DNA of 64,000 nt from Nematostella vectensis (GCF_932526225.1 NC_064045.1:3449998-3513997); one strand, 5' to 3'; numbered from the stretch's first letter, positions 25,401 through 36,060 are shown. Notes: generated by a model not told the origin, from the sequence alone. Translations and numbers: made by a program.

Positions 25401-26265
25401 CAATTGGTTGTGTGAGTTGGGTAAAAAGACCGGAGGGACTCCGAGAACAACAAACGGGGGTGATCGTCGGCAAAATCAATCTCAATCCTAAGGGATAGCA
25501 CTTTTGGTGTGGTCAACAAAATTTCTTTTCCCTAAGATATAGCAAATTGGGTGTGGTCGAAGGAATATAATTTTTAACCCTAATAGATAGCAGAATCGTA
25601 AAAAACAGTTAAACACTCCCTAAGGAATACATATCAATATTTAGGTGACCTTCAAACCCGCTCGGTCAATCTCTGGGAGGCCTGGGTCTAAGGGCTTTTC
25701 AAGATTAGTGAGATACAAATTTGACCAAGCTGTCAGGTTTTTTGACAAATTCTTGCCGCGAGTCTCAAATTGACAGGAATCAGCATTTTTCACCATATTT
25801 TCTGTAGATCAGGGAGCGGGAAAACTTAAGCTATTCTAAATATGGGCATCAATGACCATATAAGGCAATGCAAACGAAGGACACTATCCTTAAGGAATAT
25901 GTTTGATCAGTTGCCCGAAATTTTATACCCTAAAAAGATAGGACGATCACCCCGTTTACTTTTCTGGAGAGTCCCTCCCACGGGGAGCCTTTTAAACAAG
26001 TTAATCTATGCATTTAACGTTTTTTTTTCTTCCAAGACAAGACTGCTGTGGTAACGCATTAAACAATTTCGAAGTTCGCGTGGGAGACAGCACCTACAGT
26101 ATGAGTGACCCGACTTGTGGTACAAGCTACTCCATCCCCCAAGGTCAGGGTCTGACCATCACGTGTCGCCCTCCCCTTCGGGGAAGATACGTCACTATCA
26201 TGCTGCACGGTCAGGACAGAGTCCTCACCCTTTGTGAAGTGGAGGTCTATCCGTGCGTTGAGTGA
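22401..26265 (+). CDS. Secreted F-type lectin (fucolectin-like) with helical N-terminal stalk
   Basis: Six exons (22401-22539, 22797-22859, 22966-23028, 23282-23365, 24424-24631, 26037-26265) give 261 aa with consistent phases. Residues 1-25 form a signal peptide (MTAILRVFLVTLLFLVLD). Exons 2 and 3 are both 63 nt, symmetric 1-1, and encode related peptides (ELTKQLRSVNRK and ELSKQLRTIKTK), a duplicated short helical module. Exon 4 adds another polar helix ending in a Cys. Residues ~117-261 are an F-type lectin (FTP) domain: NVALHKPASQSS, SCSHT, NPWWRVDL, NRQDCC, and LCEVEV near the end. In this family fucose is bound by a His, an Arg and a basic residue in H-x26-R-x-D-x4-(R/K). Here H159 and R186-Q-D188 fit exactly but the last position is Ala193. 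Fucose specificity may therefore be changed or lost. Expected role: extracellular glycan recognition, possibly oligomerised by the stalk. Confidence 0.9.
23040..23180 (+). repeat. Short degenerate tandem repeat in lectin intron 3
   Basis: Imperfect units of the type agatattccaaatatccggg with G-runs, about four copies of ~30-35 bp. Intronic, no coding role. Confidence 0.7.
23985..24045 (+). repeat. ATT/ATC-rich microsatellite
   Basis: Runs of tatcat/tattatt sequence in lectin intron 4, just before a foldback element. Confidence 0.85.
24168..24328. mobile_element. Foldback (MITE-like) element in lectin intron 4
   Basis: Arms of about 50 bp (24168-24217 and 24279-24328) are nearly exact reverse complements. 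The outer ends read ggtaatcatacgatttc and gaaatcgtatgattacc, and the inner ends read cacttgtgag and ctcactcgtg. The spacer is about 60 bp. Non-coding. Confidence 0.7.
24810..25213 (-). mobile_element. MITE-like TIR element, copy 2 (404 bp), in lectin intron 5
   Basis: Starts gaccccgtccccacgtatcc and ends with the inverted sequence ggatacgtggggacagggtc. The whole interior matches 9,529-9,914 in the opposite orientation, so these are two insertions of one non-autonomous family. The two ends of this copy are well preserved; copy 1 has lost its right terminus. No flanking duplication could be fixed by eye. Confidence 0.8.
25630..25903 (+). repeat. Left arm of a ~275-bp inverted repeat enclosing the last lectin exon
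   Basis: Begins catatcaatatttaggtgac and ends ggaatatgttt. It is the reverse complement, with scattered differences, of 26,310-26,586. The arms lie on either side of lectin exon 6 (26,037-26,265) and the polyadenylation signal. Confidence 0.85.
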
Positions 26266-26295
26266 TTGACCTAAAAATGCACCAGGAAGAAATGC

Positions 26296-26301
26296 AATAA
26301 A
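26296..26301 (+). terminator. Likely polyadenylation signal of the lectin gene
   Basis: AATAAA 31 bp after the stop codon, just before the right inverted-repeat arm. This would give a very short 3' UTR. Confidence 0.55.
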
Positions 26302-26309
26302 AGCATATA

Positions 26310-26586
26310 AAACATATTCCCCAAGGATAGTGTCTTTCGTTTGCATTGCCTTATACGGTCATTGATGCCCCTATTTAGAAGAGCTAAAGTTTCCCCGCTC
26401 CCTGATCTCCAGAAAATATGGTGAAAAATGCTGATTCCTGTCAATTTGAGACTCGTGGCAAGAATTTGTCCAAAAAAACCTGACAGATTTGTCAAATTTT
26501 TATCTCACTAATCTTGAAAAGCCCTTAGACCCAGGCCTCACAGAGATTGACCGAGCGGGTTTGAAGATCACCCAAATATTGATATG
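26310..26586 (-). repeat. Right arm of the ~275-bp inverted repeat around the last lectin exon
   Basis: Begins aaacatattccccaaggata and ends cccaaatattgatatg; partner of 25,630-25,903. Small open frames in both arms are by-products of the repeat. Confidence 0.85.
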
Positions 26587-28550
26587 TTAAATAAAAAAAT
26601 ACGTGGCCTGTTTGATCAGTGCAACATGTATTGTTATGATTAAAGAGATAAAGAGTTTTTAGAGAAGGGAGGTCCGTCCAAATGAAAGATCTATTCGGGG
26701 AAGCATCGAGCCCTTTTCTCGTGTACGAATGATGACTCACCCTTCCCCTTCCCCCCCTCCCCAGTAAAAAGGGGTAAGGAAGAGCAAGGAGTAGATTACC
26801 CTAAGAATGCTTTCTACTGAAGTGGTGAAAACTCTTCAAAAAATTTTTCTTGCAGTGCTTTCAATAATCAATGTACAAAAAGAAGTAGCGAAATATACAC
26901 CAGAAAATTTGGTCCAACTGATTTTAACCAAGGTGTACAGAATTGTGGTAGTAGGTATTTGAGATAAAGAAATCTTTTAAGCGAGAACCAGACTTGAAAA
27001 TATATCTGTCAAGTTTCGTGCCCAGCGCTGCTAGTCAATCACATTGCTAGCCCAATGAAGGGGGGGGGGGGGGGAGTAGTCTTTGGCGAGCAATTGCGAG
27101 CTTGTGAGCACCCCGTTTTTTTTTTTGCGAGACCGAGCATTTTTAGTTGTTGCATAAATCGAGCAGCGAGCACATCGAAAAATACAATGCGAGCACGGCG
27201 GAAAAAATGCGCGAGCATGCGAGCATTAGCCGAAAACTGCGAGCACATTGAAATTTCGGGGGACCATTCGGGGACCCTAATAAACCGTGGAAAGCGATCC
27301 TTCTTTCCTGGTCCCATATGATGTCATATGATGGGTGTTGATTAGCTCAGGTTTTTACTGTTTCAACGTACAACAAACATGAAGTCTCATTACACGTGTC
27401 TACTGTAAACTGTGCGCATGCGTGTGTAGCACACAGGCAACCCATCAACAATGGGGGTTTCATTGGTTGAGCAACTCTACGGTAACTAATTAGAGCATCT
27501 TGAATTGTGACGCTAGGGGGGGGGGGAGGGGGGACAATGCATTTAGTGCTCTTTATTTAGACAAAAGTTTTTTTTATAGGTAATTCCCTTGAAATAGCTC
27601 TACAACCCAGAATTTTTTAAAACTTGGCATAAACAATATTGAAGCTAAGGGCTTTCAAAAAATGTAATTAAAAAAATAGGGGTACCGACCCCGTGTTCAC
27701 AACAGAGGGGCGTAGAGTTGACGCGTTCTTACTGATCGCGCAAGGAAAAATTCCAAGTCTTAGTTTTCAAAAATAGTGCCTATAGTCTTAAGAAAATTAA
27801 GTTCTGTTTGTCGAGCTGCCAAAATCCGATCTCCTAAACAATAACCCGTAGTAGCTAATGTTCAAAACAAATCACATTTTAAGAGATCGCACAAAAAGAC
27901 ATTGTTTTCGCCACTATTCATACGATAAAAAGCGCCATTTTGAAGTATTTTTACGGCTTTTAAAGAGAAATAACAAAACTTCTACAATCCAACTTTTTTT
28001 CTTCTTTCAGTATATCCTTTTTTCGTATTTTTAGCTATTTGAGCAAATAAAAAATGGGGGTAACCGACTTCGTTTTTCTGTCAAAGCGATTTTAAGTAAA
28101 AAACGCGCGCCTTTTGCTGTGTTTTCTTGTACAACTGTGGCGCGCGCGCGCACTTAATACCGGACAATTCGAACAAACAGCGCGCGCCACTATGCGCAGA
28201 AGGGGTGCGCATTGCAATTCAAGAGAATTACCTTATCAGAGATTCCATTGAAAATCTATACCCATAAAGCATTGTGTTTTGAAAGATTTTTTTTCTTATT
28301 CACGTATACTTAAAAACGATCTAAAAAAATCCCAGGCGAGGGAAGTCGCCCGACTTTCCTTTATATAACCATTTATATAAAGTCCCTATCTCTTAATGTT
28401 TTTATATCCGTTCTTGACGAGCAGAGTCAACTAAGCTATATAACTTTATAAAGTTCCACATCAATTTGATTCTGTGATTGAGGTATAAAACATTAAATCC
28501 AAATGAATCGTTATTACCTCCCTTCCCAACAGATAAAAGAAATATCAGCT
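26587..28550. other. Intergenic between lectin and GPCR, no gene recognised
   Basis: Contains poly-G runs (27,060-27,075 and 27,515-27,530). At about 27,085-27,260 there is a region of irregularly repeated gcgagca words, which creates an arginine/alanine-rich open frame without a recognisable domain. A GC-rich gcgcgc patch occurs near 28,135-28,190. Confidence 0.5.
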
Positions 28551-28599
28551 TAAGAGCATAGTATCCGTGGATGTAGATTGATCATTGATGAGTTGATAG

Positions 28600-29330
28600 T
28601 AAAAGTACGTAGATGCCCACTTTATTGAGGTCCATTATATAGCTGCCCTTCGACCTCGCTCAATGTTATGGTCGCTGTTAAGGTTTCGTCGCAATTTTAC
28701 ATCTCAGTCTGGCAATGTTTGAACTTTAGGTCTGTCGCTTCACACGATTTCATGTCCGCTTTATTGAGGGTGCTCACTAAGACTGAATATCTCCAAGATG
28801 ATGGTTTTCTGGTCGAGAAGCATCATCTAGCCATAGATTCAAAAGCTCTACGCTGAGAAATCAGACAATATAATGAAACAGTGTTCGCTTTAACGAGGGT
28901 GTTTATGTGATATATTGTGGCTTATTTTAATTGGATGGTCGGTTGGAGGTTGTGAAGCACCATCTAGAAACATCGCTATATGTTTAGACATCATTTATTA
29001 CGACTGATACTCTAATCTTCGTGTGTCCACATTACAAAGGGTCATCATTTGATGGTCGTTAAGCAGGTTTTGTATCAGTACAATCCTCGCTTGATACTCG
29101 TATCTTATGTGTTAGTATTAACAAGGGTATTTATGGCGTGTCATTGTAGTTCGTCATCATTTGATGGTCGTTAAGCAGGTTTTGTCTCACTGCCACCCTC
29201 TACAACTCTGTCTTGAATGTGTCAGTGTTAACAAGGGTATTAGTGTGCGGGTCATTCTATCTCCTTATCAATTGATGGTCGGTTAACAGGTTGTGCCTCA
29301 CTACCACTCTCGACCCCATAGTTCCCTCGT
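28600..29330 (-). repeat. Degenerate ~110-bp tandem array seeded by the GPCR 3' coding end
   Basis: Read on the minus strand, the last ~20 codons of the GPCR, its stop codon and the following ~50 bases recur downstream. Copies carry the block aaaacctgcttaacgaccat near 29,165-29,185 and 29,055-29,075, and the block acccttgttaa near 29,235 and 29,120. More diverged copies occur near 28,940 and 28,820. The CDS version is caacctgttaaccgaccatc. Confidence 0.75.
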
Positions 29331-30466
29331 GCTGACGTCATACAAGGCAATACCTTGCGTATCTCTTTTCTAATGTCCTTCTTCAGTATGGCGTAAACCA
29401 GCGGATTCCACGCAGAGTTCATCAGAATTAATAACCACAAGATATGCTTCATATTCTCCTCCAGTCGGACGCTCTCCGGCAGGAACGAGTCGCAGAAGTA
29501 TGAATACACCCCGAATCCCCAGAAACAGTCAAACAACACGATGACCACGCCTATTGCCGGGAGGGACGTCTTGTCCAACTTGGGGGAGAGAATGTTACTG
29601 AGTATCCTAGAAGCTGTGCTTTCGGAGACCTCATCCTCGATAATGACTTGATCCATGCCTCTCTTTTTCCCATAATGCACGGAAAGTTTCCCGCCTGAGC
29701 TACTCGTTGTGGTAGTAGTCGTGGTGCCTTCGGTTGAGGAGCTCGCTTTCGGGTAATTCGAGTCTTCGTCTATCGAGTGAAGGTTACTATCCGTCGAGTA
29801 GTTGTAGTCGACTTGAGCTTTTTGACGTCGTTGTTTTCGGGAATGACGTCTTACGATAAGAAGAATTCTTATGTAAGAGATAGTCAACGTGATACATGGG
29901 AATGTAATAAAGAAAATCGTTTGGATGACAACGAACATTTTTTCGCGCTCTTTTTCATCTTTGATTTCGAGTTCTGTCATTGATATCCGGGCAAGGGCCA
30001 CGGCCAGGGGAATCCCCCAAGCAGAGCCAATCAGAAACATCGCACGGTATGGCGTCATGTAATTCTCGTAACGCAATGGCGTCACGATGGCGCGGTAACG
30101 ATCCAGCGTCAACGCGCACAAGCTTAGAATCGAAGCATCGATCAGAAGGTCGTAAACCACGTATCGCATTTCCGCTTTGGGTGCTGTCGACGCATGCGTC
30201 GCTTCAGAAATCTGCAAGGCCGTGATGATGATGCCCACAAGCAGGTCAGCGGTACTCAGCGAGAGCACAAACCAATTGGATTTCTCCTGACGTAGCTTCC
30301 GGCGCGTGGCTATGACGTAGAGGACAAGGGTATTATTGATTATGGTGGTGATGCCGACGATCCCGCGTAGTACCCAGTACCAAGCCTGAGTGGGCTCCTG
30401 ACGAGCGTGAAGACCGAGTGAGTACATGTACCCCGAGGGGGGGCCACTGGTGGAGTGGTTTGTCAT
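29252..30466 (-). CDS. Rhodopsin-like (class A) G-protein-coupled receptor, orphan
   Basis: A single 404-codon exon with seven hydrophobic segments. Class A landmarks: N44 with TLVLYVI in TM1; LSTADLLVG with D74 in TM2; LDRYRAIVTPLRY (DRY 122-124) at the end of TM3; W150 with P153 in TM4; and NPLVYAILKKDIRKEI (NPxxY 354-358) in TM7 and helix 8. N3-H-S is an N-glycosylation site. The third intracellular loop is long (about 205-300), basic then acidic, with a Ser/Thr run. Unusual points: there is no Cys at the position 25 residues before the DRY Arg and none in the short acidic second extracellular loop, so the standard disulfide is missing. TM6 reads FDCFWGFGVY, without the usual CWxP proline. 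Lack of the disulfide recalls the melanocortin/lipid/adenosine receptor group, but no ligand can be assigned. Confidence 0.93.
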   Translation of the reverse strand: MTNHSTSGPPSGYMYSLGLHARQEPTQAWYWVLRGIVGITTIINNTLVLYVIATRRKLRQEKSNWFVLSLSTADLLVGIIITALQISEATHASTAPKAEMRYVVYDLLIDASILSLCALTLDRYRAIVTPLRYENYMTPYRAMFLIGSAWGIPLAVALARISMTELEIKDEKEREKMFVVIQTIFFITFPCITLTISYIRILLIVRRHSRKQRRQKAQVDYNYSTDSNLHSIDEDSNYPKASSSTEGTTTTTTTSSSGGKLSVHYGKKRGMDQVIIEDEVSESTASRILSNILSPKLDKTSLPAIGVVIVLFDCFWGFGVYSYFCDSFLPESVRLEENMKHILWLLILMNSAWNPLVYAILKKDIRKEIRKVLPCMTSARGNYGVESGSEAQPVNRPSIDKEIE

Positions 30467-30469
30467 CCC

Positions 30470-30493
30470 TCACATCGCTGCGCAGGCACCCAT
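30470..30493 (-). other. Short upstream ORF directly before the GPCR start
   Basis: An 8-codon frame, ATG to TGA, encoding MGACAAM, ends 3 bp before the GPCR start codon and in the same frame. Just upstream is a good acceptor (ttcctttcttttcag), so the coding exon probably begins at 30,493 with this ATG, and a 5'-UTR exon lies further upstream. It could dampen translation of the receptor. Confidence 0.5.
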
Positions 30494-31290
30494 CTGAAAA
30501 GAAAGGAATGTCGAATTTGATCAGCCACTACTTTGTTATTGTCTTTATATCAATTATTGGTCTGCAAAATTGTGTAAGTAGCATTGTGAGGTGGAACACT
30601 CATCTGAGGCTATAGAAGAACAAAACGCCTTCCTTTCAAAACATCTCTTGTGCTATATGTTCACTTTACACTGAATTTCCTAAACGAATGCTTTAAGGGC
30701 TCGCACCATGACACTTCCTTTTAATCGAAACTTTAGTGCACGCGCCATAAAGATTTTGCCTCGCAATAATTACAGAAAAACAGTCACTTTATGGGGGATT
30801 GACACGCCCAGAATATTAAAAGCTCCCCGGCAGCCAAGCAGTCGTCAAGGACAGGTGAGAACTGATCACGTACTTGTTCATATAGTATAAATTGAAAAGT
30901 AATTACTCTGTTTAAAGGTATGGATTCTAAAGTTATAAAATAATAAGAGATTTGTTGTGAATCGCAGATAATTAGACACCAAGTGAAGAGAGTCGAAGCG
31001 GCCTGAAAAGCCTTTTCGTGGGTTGTCGCAGCCGGTTTCTAAAGGCAACGATCAGGAAAGCTAACAAACTAATTAATTTCACATAACCCTTTTAGATCCG
31101 CTATTTAGAAGAGAGGAGAGACTTTAAGCGGTCATATAAAATACTTTGTCTGTGAATTTTGACATCATAAAAAGCATCGATTTTCGCGCGCACAATTGCT
31201 TGTGTTTACTATTTCCTTTTTCGCGCGCTTTTGATTTCAAACAAGGGAAAAAATACATTTGGTCCATTTTAAACTTTTCCTATTATTTTT
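30494..31290. other. Upstream region of the GPCR
   Basis: Presumed 5'-UTR intron and promoter of the GPCR. I could not locate the non-coding first exon. No other gene is visible. Confidence 0.4.
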
Positions 31291-31294
31291 GAAA

Positions 31295-31377
<83 letters not shown>

Positions 31378-31392
31378 AAAATAAATAAAAAA
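31291..31392 (+). repeat. (AAAT)n microsatellite
   Basis: About 100 bp of almost pure aaat tetranucleotide, with slips near its right end. Confidence 0.95.
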
Positions 31393-34300
31393 TCGAGTTA
31401 TACGGAAGGAACTCGTCTTTGCAAGTTTCTACGTTATCAGTTTAATTATTGCATGACGTGAAATATTTTTGTCCGCGAATATTTTTTGCGTTTGACTAAA
31501 GTGCGGTATTATTTTGATCCGATGCACAATCAAATGCATTTTTCAATTACAAAACGCAATTTCGCGGTAGTCTTAAGACAATGCGCCTCAAATTGCATCC
31601 TTTGAAAAAAGGACAAAAAATTATGTGGTTAATAGGTATTTGGTGCCATTTGAAAAAAAAACACCACAATTAAACATTCTCTTGAGCAAATGCACTTTGC
31701 CGACATTTGACAGACGAAGCTTTTACAAGATCAGACTTCAAATTATGCTTTAATTTTAGAAGCAGGTGTGTAAAAAGGATTTCTATATTAAGTTTTTTGT
31801 CGACCGAAGAAAATATCGTCTTATAGATCGTTTTAACTATCTAAAACTACTATGGCAATATACAATTATAAGTCTTAAATTATAGCCTTGACTGGGAAAA
31901 AAAGGAAAATTGGAGTATTATCCTAGGAGGAATTTCCACTTTTAAGTTGTTTAATACGTAGAATAGTGCGATAAATGATTAAGGAAAAAGACTATCAACA
32001 CTAAGTGCATTGCGACTTTTCTCTAGTGAAGAGATATATCTCTTATTTAAACTCCCATTTAGAAACTGCGCTAGAATTCTATTCAGTCACAGGACATGCT
32101 AATAAAGCGACTCGTAAGTTATTTAAATATTTATTTATATACTCTACTCGAGTTACCATAAAGTTACTAATATTTGCTTACCAATAAAAGTTGAAATTTT
32201 CGGGTGCTGTTTATAGATCGGGATTTCACTGTTGTTTTCTTGTACACCTGACGAACTGTTTACTTAGCCAAAACCCAGTCTATCACCTGTCTCCCTAAAT
32301 TAACCGGTTTCTGCATTGATCAAATGATCAATGAGAAATCACCGACGAGTCGCTTTTAGCCAATTATTAATTTTGCCTTTTTATGGTAATCTCTAAGTAA
32401 TATTAAAGCCAGTGTGATATCTCTAAAAAGCATAAAATTGTTTTTCTTTCTACCCAGGAAAACTAAATGAAATAGTTACAAATAGATGGAATTGATAAGA
32501 CAAATATTTCACGTGCAAAGCATCGTGTGTTTTAGCTGCCGGATTTGGTCTGGACGGTGTAAATCCTTAGTTTTACGAGACTTTTAGATGTAAACAAATC
32601 CGCACGTATTTAGAGCCGTACAATTATTTTATTTAGTCGGAAAGGTTTCGGATAGCGCGTCGGGGACTGTTCGTGCGCCACGGGGTAGTAGATCAGATAG
32701 CATGACCTAGCGTAGCGTAACCTAGCTTGACCAGGTTTTCTAAAGTAAACAGAGGATGGCGCGTCGGCAAAGCAAGGCGCATTCAGCGAAAATTTAGGGA
32801 TTTCCTTGTTAAAATTTGGCGTAACAAACTCTGTCTCCAGCCTTTTAATGAGGCTAGTTGGTCATCTCTCTTTTTTGTATTTTATTTTTGTTATAGCTCT
32901 GATTCAAGTGATTTCTTAGTGCAAGAAAACCTCTTTAGACCCGCTGTAAATTTGGGATAAAATTATTGATACGCATCTTTCTTATCTTTTACACTCGCCG
33001 TGAGTGGCTGGGCTACCGGTAATTTCATTCTAAAAATAGCCAGTCTCAAAAAGGCGCACCAAAGACATCTATCCAGTTGTACGCTCCAAGTGATGGGCTC
33101 CCTGTGTTGTACGTTCCTAGTGATGGGCTCCCTGTGTTGTAAGCTCCTAGTGATGGGCTCATTGTACGCTCCTAGTGATGGGCTCCCTGTGTTGTACGTT
33201 CCTAGTGATTCTCACCCTGTATTGTACGCTCCTAAATTCGCTCTTAAATTCTGTCAAAACTGCCTCATACTTTAAGACTGAGCTTGTAGTCATGATAATC
33301 CGATAGATGACTTTCTAGACTGTACGTAGTCTATGTAAAAGGCTTATTTCGATAATCAATGACTGGTAGGCATGGCAACCGAGTAGATAACTGTCTAGAC
33401 TGTCAAGTGTGTACACAGGGGGTAGTATCCATACATTCAGATTTTCTAAAAATAGAACACATTTTCTATTTATATAAACAGGTTCTCTACTGGCGAAGAG
33501 TGTCGTTTTAATCATTTGTTTTTCAAAGCCAAAACACCTAAGTGAAGTAGACAGCCTCCCCAGATTTTCAATATTCTTAGTTGTTTTTATGCTCTTATCC
33601 CCCTCCCCTCCTTTTCAGCCCCAGAAAAAGGCCAAAAACTACTTTATTTGTATGGAAAATGCAGGATTTTAACCAATGGAAATAGATTCTGAATGATCTT
33701 GCTTCCTCTCGGAATTTCCAATTCCCATTTGCAGGAGGGGTCTATATCACAAATTAGAAGAGCATTCCATTTAAATTTGCATTTATCAGTGATGACAAAA
33801 AAGGATAAATGTTTTGACGTTATAATTCGAAAAAATAATCAGCAACGAAAATTAACATTTTAAACCACAGAATCCTCGACAAAAAATTTAAAGAAATTTT
33901 ATATATTATTTATATGTCAATTTGCTATCTAAAAACGAAATAGCCAAAAACCCTGGCATTTTCGTGGATTCTATAATTCATTTTTAATTCATTGTGAGCT
34001 ACCCAGTCCTTCGCAAAGTGAACTACACTAAAAAATGTAAAATAAAGGGAGATATTTTGTCAACCGCCGAAAGGCTTCGCTTTTTTTTGGCAAGCCGTCC
34101 ACGCCTGTCGACGCGTGTCTATTTTGTGCCATCTGGATTCAGCTTTGTTTATTCTTCTTTTTTTTAAGTCTTTCAATACTTTTGAAATTTAGGTATCGAA
34201 AAATGTTATTCTCATCAAAGATTCCAAATAAATTCTCCAAAAAATGTATTTGTGTATCAAGTTAATTTTTTTTAGTTTTGTAGGAGAAGTTTTGCCTCCA

Positions 34301-35630
34301 AGAATTGTGTACTATGACACGTTTTGAGCATTTAAAATTTGCCTTAAAGAAAACCATAAGTTCCCCGTCATCTTTACCTTGCAATTTTTCACTTGTTTGG
34401 ACCACTCGGTGTTATACAATGATGAATTATTCGATGAGGATTAAAATATAAATATTCCTGAACTTGTGTCTGTTGAGTCGAGGCAAAGTGAATAGAATAA
34501 CATTCATAGAATCAAGCCAGGAGCTATTTAACGTAAACAAGAGTGTAATGGTGATTTGTAAAGAGGGGTTTGTACGTCAGTTCTAATCATCAAACTAATT
34601 TAAGACTCATTAAAGAAACATTGCAAGTCTTTGTAAAGAAATAGCGCGCTTTAATTTTTTACAGGAAACTAAAATTAACTCTTAGGCTATGTATCTCGTG
34701 AAACATTTATAACAAGAAACTTTCGACTCGCTGGTCATGAAGCGAGGCAATATAAACAGATCGATATGACTGTCATCTCAATTGTAGATGTGATACATGG
34801 CACATACTATGAATAATCATATTTTTCCAATAATATGGCTGGGTATACTGTTTTTCAATTGACTAATTCGAATAAACTACGGTCACTCTGAATCGTATTT
34901 TCTAGCTCCGTACAACTTTGCAAGCATTTTGTTCTACCAATCTATTTATGCCTCGAATATATTGTGAATTTTTAATTGAGCCGTTTGTTTTAATCTCTAA
35001 TAAACAAGCATGTCTTTTAACAGATGTCTATGTGAAGCTAAAATTAGCATTTGAATTGCTATTGACACTCAGCCTTTCTTATCAAACCAACTGAAATTGG
35101 AAGTATTAATTAATCATATGCGATTCGATCCAAAATATCCCACACCTGACACCATCTAGAAATAATCTATATTTGGAAGGCCAATCACGACACTATTTTA
35201 CGCAAAAGAAAACTTGTGCTAAGCAATCACGTGAGGTTTTAGGTGGCAAATTCCTGCCAAAATAAACACAGAATTAACTGCGCCCGTCTCGCCAAGGAAC
35301 GACAAAAGAAAACTTTCTGGCTTTATATTATCTTCAGCGCTAAATATATTGCCTTTGTTGTTGTTATTTTGCCGCTAAAAGTCGGAGCGCGCGCGAGTTT
35401 GACACCTAAGTCACGTGATCTCTTTGCCAAAGTCCCCTATTGGGTCACACAAAGCATCTATTTCCTATTTCCCTCGGCTATTCAAAGAAGCTATGACATT
35501 TCAGTCAAATCAAATTGCGTCAATAAAGTACCTAATTGCAAAGAATTATCGATAAACGAAAAAAAAAGAATGGTATTGAAGACCCTTCAAAGGGCACACG
35601 CCCATGTTCGCGTGTACCCTCCCCCTCCCT
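31393..35630. other. Intergenic, no gene recognised
   Basis: AT-rich with short open frames only. It holds a 30-bp minisatellite at 33,080-33,235 and a TIR-like end (acactcgccgtgagtggctg) near 32,990-33,010, related to the MITE at 10.6-10.9 kb. Confidence 0.5.
33080..33235 (+). repeat. ~30-bp minisatellite, about 5 copies
   Basis: Unit approximately gtacgctcctagtgatgggc followed by tccctgtgtt, with small length changes between copies. Confidence 0.85.
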
Positions 35631-36060
35631 CGTGTACGCGTACACCCCTTTCCCCGACATGTACGCGTACACCCCTTTCCCCGACATGTACGCGTACACC
35701 CCTTCCCCGACATGTACGCGTACACCCCTTTCCCCGACATGTACGCGTACACCCCTTTCCCCGACATATACGCGTACACCCCCTTCCCCGACATGTACGC
35801 GTACACCCTTTCCCCGACATGTACGCGTACACCCCTTCCCCGACATGTACGCGTACACCCCTTCCCCGACATGTACGCGTACACCCCTTTCCCCTACATG
35901 TACGCGTGCACCCCTTTCCCGACATGTACGCGTACACCCCTTTCCCCTACATGTACGCGTGCACCCCTTTCCCGACATGTACGCGTACACCCCTTTCCCC
36001 TACATGTACGCGTGCACCCCTTTCCCGACATGTACGCGTACACCCTCCCCCAAGTGCGCG
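35631..36060 (+). repeat. 26-27-bp minisatellite with palindromic GTACGCGTAC core, about 16 copies
   Basis: Unit cgacatgtacgcgtacaccc followed by ctttcc. Each unit contains the 10-bp palindrome GTACGCGTAC next to the palindrome ACATGT. Because units vary between 25 and 27 bp, several frames on both strands stay open across the array (110-280 codons, repeating CTRTPLSPT-like peptides). These open frames are products of the repeat, not supported genes. Confidence 0.9.

Noticed and set aside
27055-27321. Arg/Ala-rich 88- and 92-codon frames on both strands
   Set aside because: Arise from poly-G and gcgagca repeats; both strands open simultaneously.
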